Below are positions 58,948 to 64,000 of a stretch of 64,000 bases of DNA, in pieces. Within the stretch, counting starts at the first letter, position 1. The number at the start of each line of letters is the position of its first letter. The translations under genes were made by a program, and so were the position numbers. Below the pieces are notes generated by a model. That model was not told where the DNA came from. It did not search any database and saw only the letters and a program-made list of their open reading frames with translations. Location: NCBI RefSeq assembly GCF_902459465.1, contig NC_047063.1, forward strand, positions 9,175,343-9,239,342, read 5' to 3'. This stretch comes from Asterias rubens. Taxonomy: Eukaryota; Echinodermata; Asteroidea; Forcipulatida; Asteriidae.

Positions 58948-61946
58948 TCAATCATGGTAATTATCTAAGAGAACACATTTGAGTTTTCTCTTGAACATAT
59001 AGGTACCCTTGCATCTTTTTAAAGAGTCGTCAAGGGAATTCCAGTACTTCGGGCCTTGGAAAGAGACACAATTCATAGATCTAGATGAGGAACAAAAGGG
59101 GATATGAAAATCATGTGAATGTCTAGTTTGATAAGAATGTATTTGAGAATTAAACACAAACATATTCTGAAGGGAATTTGGTAAGTTATTGGAAATAAAC
59201 TGATGCATAAATATTCCAAGCTGATGTAAATAAATATCAGATACTTTAAGAGTTCTATGTTTAAGAAATAATGGGTTTGAATGAGCACGAAACCCGACAC
59301 GATTAATAATTCTGAGGGCTCTGTTTTGTAAATAGTAATACGATTTAAAAGATAAGCACTTGATTTACCCCAGGCAAGAACGCCATAGGAGATATACGGC
59401 AAAATTAAAGCAGAATAAATATTATATAATATTTCAGATGGAAAAAAATATGAGAGTTTGCTGATCATTCCTATGTTTCTGGAAATCAATTTACATATAT
59501 AATTGATATGAAAATTCCAAGAAAGTTTGTCATCAATATATAAACCAAGGAATTTAATACAGTTGGTTCGAAGGATAGGTACATTATCAAAAAATATATC
59601 ACATGGTAGATTATTAACAAAAGGACCAAATAGCATGAAATTGGTTTTCTTGATATTAATAGAGAGTTTGTTGGCCTTTATCCAATTTGAAATATGTACC
59701 AACTCCCGATTCACAATGTCAAAGAGTGTGTCGAGACTTCTATGGGAACAAAATAAATTTGAGTCATCAGCAAAAAGAATAAAGGAGAACTTATCCGAAG
59801 ATTTAGGAAAATCATTGATGTACAACGAGAAAAGAAGAGGGGCTAATAGGGATCCTTGTGGTATGCCACAAATTAATGATTTGAGAGAGGACTCTTTGCC
59901 GTCAATACACACAAATTGTTTGCGGTTGGACAGATAATTCCTGAACCACTCCAAAGCAATACCTCGAATGCCATAAAAGGAAAGTTTGGACAAGAGAATG
60001 GAATGATCAATGGTATCGAAAGCCTTGGAGAGGTCCAGGAAAATTCCCATTGTATGTAAAGACTGATCACGATCAGCCCTAATTCTATCGATTAGTTTGA
60101 GGATTGCGTGAGTGGTGGAATGTTTCTCTCTAAAACCAAATTGTGAATTGGAAAGAATGTTGTGTTTTTGCAAAAAAAGAGAAGTACGAATATAAACAGT
60201 ACGCTCAAGTATTTTTGAAAAGGAAGTAAGGATCGAAATTGGACGATAATTATTAACCATATGGCGATCTCCATTCTTATGGATGGGTGTAACCCGAGCA
60301 ATTTTCATGGAATCCGGGACTATACCAGAGGATAATGATAAATTCATTATATAAACTAAAGGCTTGGAAATAACCTGAATTACCTCTTTGATGAGGGGAC
60401 AATTGATTGAATCATGACCAGAGCTCTTCTTATTAGGTAAAGTTAGGACAATTGACAACAGTTCATTTTCAGTAATTGGATTAAAAAACACAGAGTGGGG
60501 ATTAGGGTTGTCAAAGAAATCATGGAAGGTTGAATTGCAATTAGGAATTTTATCGGCAAGAGTGGGTCCAATATTAACAAAGAAATCATTATAATGCTCT
60601 GCAATAAGAAGGGGATTGTTAATACTCTGATCATTCACATTTATACTAGAAATGCGAATGGAAGTATTGTTTTTAAGAACACTGTTGATAACCTTCCAGG
60701 TATTTCTAGTATTATTTTTTTCCTTCTCAAATTGATTGGAGAAATAAGCTTGTTTAGCAGAACGTAAAATAGTAGTAAGAGAATTTTTATATTTTGTGAA
60801 AATAAGACGATTTGCTTCGGACGGAGAACGCAGGAATTTTCGATAAAGCTTGTTTTTGTAATTAATGGATTTAAGAAGACTGGAGGTAATCCATTTGGAC
60901 CTGGGTTGGGATTTTCTGTTGCAATGATTCAATTTAATGAGAGGGATATTTTTTTCATAAAGATGGCTAAAATTGTGCATGAAGTTATTAAAAGCCACGT
61001 TGGGATCCTCACACCTGAAAACCGTAGTCCAATCCACAGATTTCAGATCATTTTCAAGACGACGTATATTGTCGATGGAGTGTTTACGAAAATAATCGGA
61101 GGAAGTAGAATTGGTAGGAGGGATAAATGGAAAAGAAGTTAAAATTGGAAAGTGGTCTGAAATGTCACAAACAAGAATACCTGAGTTTGGAGGGGGCATA
61201 ATATTTGTAAAAATATTGTCAATAAGAGTGGCTGAGGTGGCGGTGACTCTAGTGGGTTTATTGATCAGTGGTAGAAAGGAATGGGAAAAATTAGCATCTA
61301 CAAATTCCTGTGATTGATTGTTAGAATCAGTGGCAAGGACATTAATATTGAAATCACCGGAAATAAGACATGATTTGTTATCAGATGCAACAAGATCTAA
61401 AAAATGCTGGTAAGTGATCATAAAATCATTGAATAATGCTGAGGGAGGTTTATAAATGACGCCAACGATAATATTTTTACATTTAGAGTGATTAATTTCT
61501 ATAAAAATAGACTCAAATGATGCAGTGGAAAGAGTTAAGTCTTGACGTATAGAATACTGGAGGTCGGTAGAAACATAAAGGGCAACACCACCCCCCATCC
61601 TACCCCCTCTGCAGTTGGTCTCAAGATGGTACCCTGGTATGGAGTATGTACTAAAGGGCATATCGGGCTGTTTAAGCCATGTTTCGGAGAGACCAACCAC
61701 CGAGAAGTCCGAATGGAGGGAATCAAAATAATTAATCATCTCATCGAAATGTTTCGGAAGACTTCTGATATTCATGTGTACGAAAGAAAATAACGAGGAG
61801 TCATTAAGATTAAAGGATGAAGTAAGAGTGGACTCCGTAAAGTAGTTGCATGAATGCTGGTATTGGTTATTATTGTTGGCATCAAACACTGAATCAAATG
61901 CTTCAAAATCAAAACCGGGATCACCAGGAGTAGACATTGGACTCAT
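58948..61946 (-). pseudogene. LINE ORF2: endonuclease-reverse transcriptase with a frameshift
   Basis: Open for about 870 codons from the ATG at 61944-61946. Endonuclease (about 52-275): HMNIRSLPKHF, LSETWL (86-91), GVIYKPPS, GDFN (197-200), DNIFTN, SDHFPI (263-268). Linker, then reverse transcriptase (about 545-830): NYRPISILTSFSKILE, GFREKHSTTHAI, DLSKAFDTIDH (638-648), GIPQGSLLAP (694-703), FADD (725-728), LGLYIDD. A single-base frame change at about 59323-59334 moves the tail (QNRALRIINRVGFRAHSNP ... YWNSLDDSLKRCKG ... VLLDNYHD) into another frame ending at 58948. All catalytic residues appear intact, so inactivation may be recent. It nicks target DNA and reverse-transcribes its RNA (family knowledge). 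Confidence 0.9.
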
Positions 61947-62616
61947 TTAGGAATAAATGAAAAAAAAAAATAATAATAATTTTAAATGTTTCAGCAAGTC
62001 AGTGGTACCAACTATAATACAATGCACAATATAACCGATAATGAATGTTCCTAAATACAGCTTACAATGAGAACGTGAACAAGACAGTGACATGACATTG
62101 ACAGGACAGGACAAAACAGTTAAATATAAAGAATGAATAGATTGACGCGGTAAACGCATATGCAGTGGTATGGGGTGGAGCAATGTGGCTCCCACTTCCA
62201 AAAAAAGGAATAATCTATAAGTACAGAATGACGGGGGACTGAAAGTAATTATCGCAATCCGAGGGACTGTAACGTCAGTCGCGATGAACGCAGCCCTCTG
62301 CCCTCAATGTGAGGACCGAGGGCCACGCAGTCAACGCGACCCACAAGACAGGCAATGACGTGATCATAACAATTGCAATATGAGAAAAGGAACAACAACA
62401 GGTAATCAAGTTAAGAAATAAGTTGCATCTTACATTACTGCTCCACAGCGTCTGCCAGGAATGGGGCGCCGAACAACTTGGTAAAAATAGAAATTAGATG
62501 GGTGGTTGCCGATTGAACCATGCGAAATAAAACAACCAAGTCAGGTCGACCAGCCCCAATCCCGGCCTCAGATGGAAGCAATAAAGAGTGGAATGTCAGA
62601 TGCAAGAGTCATTGGT

Positions 62617-63231
62617 CTATTTCAATTTCTTAAGATCGTCTCTACATCCGATTACAAATCTGTTGCCGTCTTTCTGTCGGATCTCGACGCGGCCATCTTG
62701 GGTCCAGATTTTCTCTGTTTGAGGATGGTTCTTAGCTGTATGAAGCCAGCCCTGTCGTTCTCTTGTTAGGCTCTCCTGAACGAAAATGTTTGATCCCTTG
62801 AATTTGGACCGTAGACGGTAGAAGTTGGCTCGAGTGTTGTAATCTACAAATTTGACGATCAAAGGCCTCACTCGTGGGTTGTCAAATTTATCCAGGCGAG
62901 ATCCAATCCTATGGGAGCGGTCAATGGATTCCGGGGTAATTGTTAGTCCAAGGTGGTGATTAGCTGCCTCAATTACTCTTTTGTCAGTATTCTCCGGCTG
63001 GCTAGATTCCTTAAGACCATGGACAATGAGGCAGTTTCTTCTAGAATACTGGTCATGGACGTCCATCTTCTCCGTCAGATTGCGGACCTCGTTCTCAAGC
63101 TTGCCAATTCGAGCATCTCTTGACTGTAACTCAAGCTCGATAGCCTTGTTGTCATTGCATATTTTTAAAGGATAAGTTTGAATAAGAAAGAGATTTGTGC
63201 TGGTGTGATGTGTGAGCGAATACAGTGTATG
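62617..63231 (-). CDS. LINE ORF1: coiled-coil and RRM-type RNA-binding protein (5' incomplete)
   Basis: The frame is open from 63231 (after a TAG at 63232-63234) to a TAG at about 62614-62616. The part before the Met at 63066 reads ...ELELQSRDARIGKLENEVRN and LTEKMD, a heptad-like coiled coil. It is followed by SRRNCLIVHGLKE, DRSHRIGSRLDKF, RPLIVKFVDYNTRANFYRLR and NIFVQESLTRERQGWLHTAK, the RRM-like fold of LINE ORF1 proteins. It binds element RNA as a chaperone (family knowledge). No convincing start codon upstream of 63066, so the 5' end may be truncated. Confidence 0.8.
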   Translation of the reverse strand, partial: HTLYSLTHHTSTNLFLIQTYPLKICNDNKAIELELQSRDARIGKLENEVRNLTEKMDVHDQYSRRNCLIVHGLKESSQPENTDKRVIEAANHHLGLTITPESIDRSHRIGSRLDKFDNPRVRPLIVKFVDYNTRANFYRLRSKFKGSNIFVQESLTRERQGWLHTAKNHPQTEKIWTQDGRVEIRQKDGNRFVIGCRDDLKKLK

Positions 63232-64000
63232 CTATGGGATGTCAATATAGGGGGTAGAGCAATTGAGTTTGGTGGGATGTGAACACAGTCCTTCTGTGAG
63301 CTTGTGCTGGATGCACACACCCCGTTATTTGCTGTGCGGTTGTATGGCTTTTTGGAGACCACAGTTTTTCAAAGAAATATATTGGAAAACCAACCTGAAA
63401 ATTTGCTTTGCTAGCTTTGCAAGCTTTGCAAGCTTAATCATTTTTATCAGCTGTTGTAGGCTTTTAGCCTCATTCTGCCAGCTTGGAAAGGAAATTTGGA
63501 GTGTGAAGTTGCGATGCTAAAAGTCGTCTGGGAACCGCTGGTGTAGTGTAAAACCTCTCAAATTGGTGACTATTATGAGGTGAATCCATGAGAGTGTAAA
63601 GTAACCGAAAGTTGGTGGTGGAGTATATCCATCGTACATCAAAGTATTGATGGGAGTGAATTTGGTTTGATTTATGTTTGGTTTTGAAGTGAAACTGAAG
63701 ACCTAGAAATACAAATAATAATTAATTGTTGCTTCTACTTCTACTTGTATACTCGGTAGGGTCCATATAAAAAGACAGGACGTAAAGTCGGGAAGTGGTT
63801 AGGTTTTACCCACAATTACTGAATCACTATTTCTGCGTACGAAAAAGGAAATCTCAGTTTTTACGACCAGTTGAAAGTGTTATATTGATTTGCAATACAT
63901 GTAAGTACTCGTCGTACTGACCTAAAGCTTGAGACTAATGTTTATCGTTTATTGACAAATATTCAAATAACCATTTATCTGTGCATGGTTTTTTTTTACA
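63232..64000. other. Unassigned end of window
   Basis: Possibly the 5' UTR of the LINE in its first 150 bp; GCTAGCTTTGCAAGCTTTGC at about 63409-63434 is a short internal reiteration. No gene, exon or known repeat was recognised beyond that. Confidence 0.35.

Larger units (their letters stand above)
58565..63231 (-). mobile_element. Nearly full-length two-ORF LINE (CR1/jockey-like)
   Basis: A minus-strand element with ORF1 (63231-62617), a gap of about 670 bp, ORF2 (61946-58948 with one frameshift) and a 3' UTR of about 380 bp ending in a TTGAAC-type tandem repeat (58568-58583 on the plus strand reads TTCAAGTTCAAGTTCAAT). ORF2 has an apurinic-type endonuclease and a reverse transcriptase but no RNase H; with the short tandem 3' repeat this fits the CR1/L2/jockey broad group. 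The exact clade is not resolved. Confidence 0.88.

Noticed and set aside
59527..61793. Several plus-strand ORFs of 63-136 codons
   Set aside because: Antisense shadows of the LINE ORF2.

Overview
The window is eukaryotic nuclear DNA: genes are split by GT-AG introns, intergenic and intronic space is long and AT-rich, and interspersed repeats are dense. Three conserved animal genes can be rebuilt exon by exon with all splice phases agreeing. The protein divergence, the non-LTR retrotransposon types and the many short palindromic elements suggest a marine invertebrate deuterostome. An echinoderm (sea star type) is my best guess; it rests on recollection of the repeat style and is not proven here.

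Layout. 1431-11502, minus strand: an 11-exon IFRD1/IFRD2 homologue (428 aa), complete from ATG to stop. 11503-17439: divergent intergenic region with foldback repeats. 17440-43030, plus strand: a 10-exon DSTYK homologue (950 aa), complete, with a C-terminal kinase domain and an N-terminal half that looks like a degenerate GTPase. 43031-52240: repeat-rich region between two convergent genes (SINEs, minisatellites, duplications). 52241-55478, minus strand: a 4-exon NDUFA12 homologue (140 aa). A short first coding exon of an unidentified plus-strand gene starts at 55782, about 300 bp from the NDUFA12 ATG, so the two probably share a promoter. About 58565-63231, minus strand: a nearly full-length two-ORF LINE whose main ORF carries one frameshift.

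The repeat landscape is the most distinctive part. At least four unrelated families of roughly 290-390 bp inverted-repeat elements end exactly at TTAA (labelled A to D here). They occur in all the introns and spacers. Nesting can be read directly: a LINE with a 7-bp target duplication sits inside a family B element, a family C element sits inside a GACTT-type minisatellite, and another C element splits a tRNA-derived SINE. Other foldback families lack TTAA ends.

The three genes do unrelated housekeeping or signalling jobs (transcriptional co-regulation, a membrane-associated kinase, respiratory complex I). I see no operon-like or defence-type system and no CRISPR, phage or prokaryotic feature.
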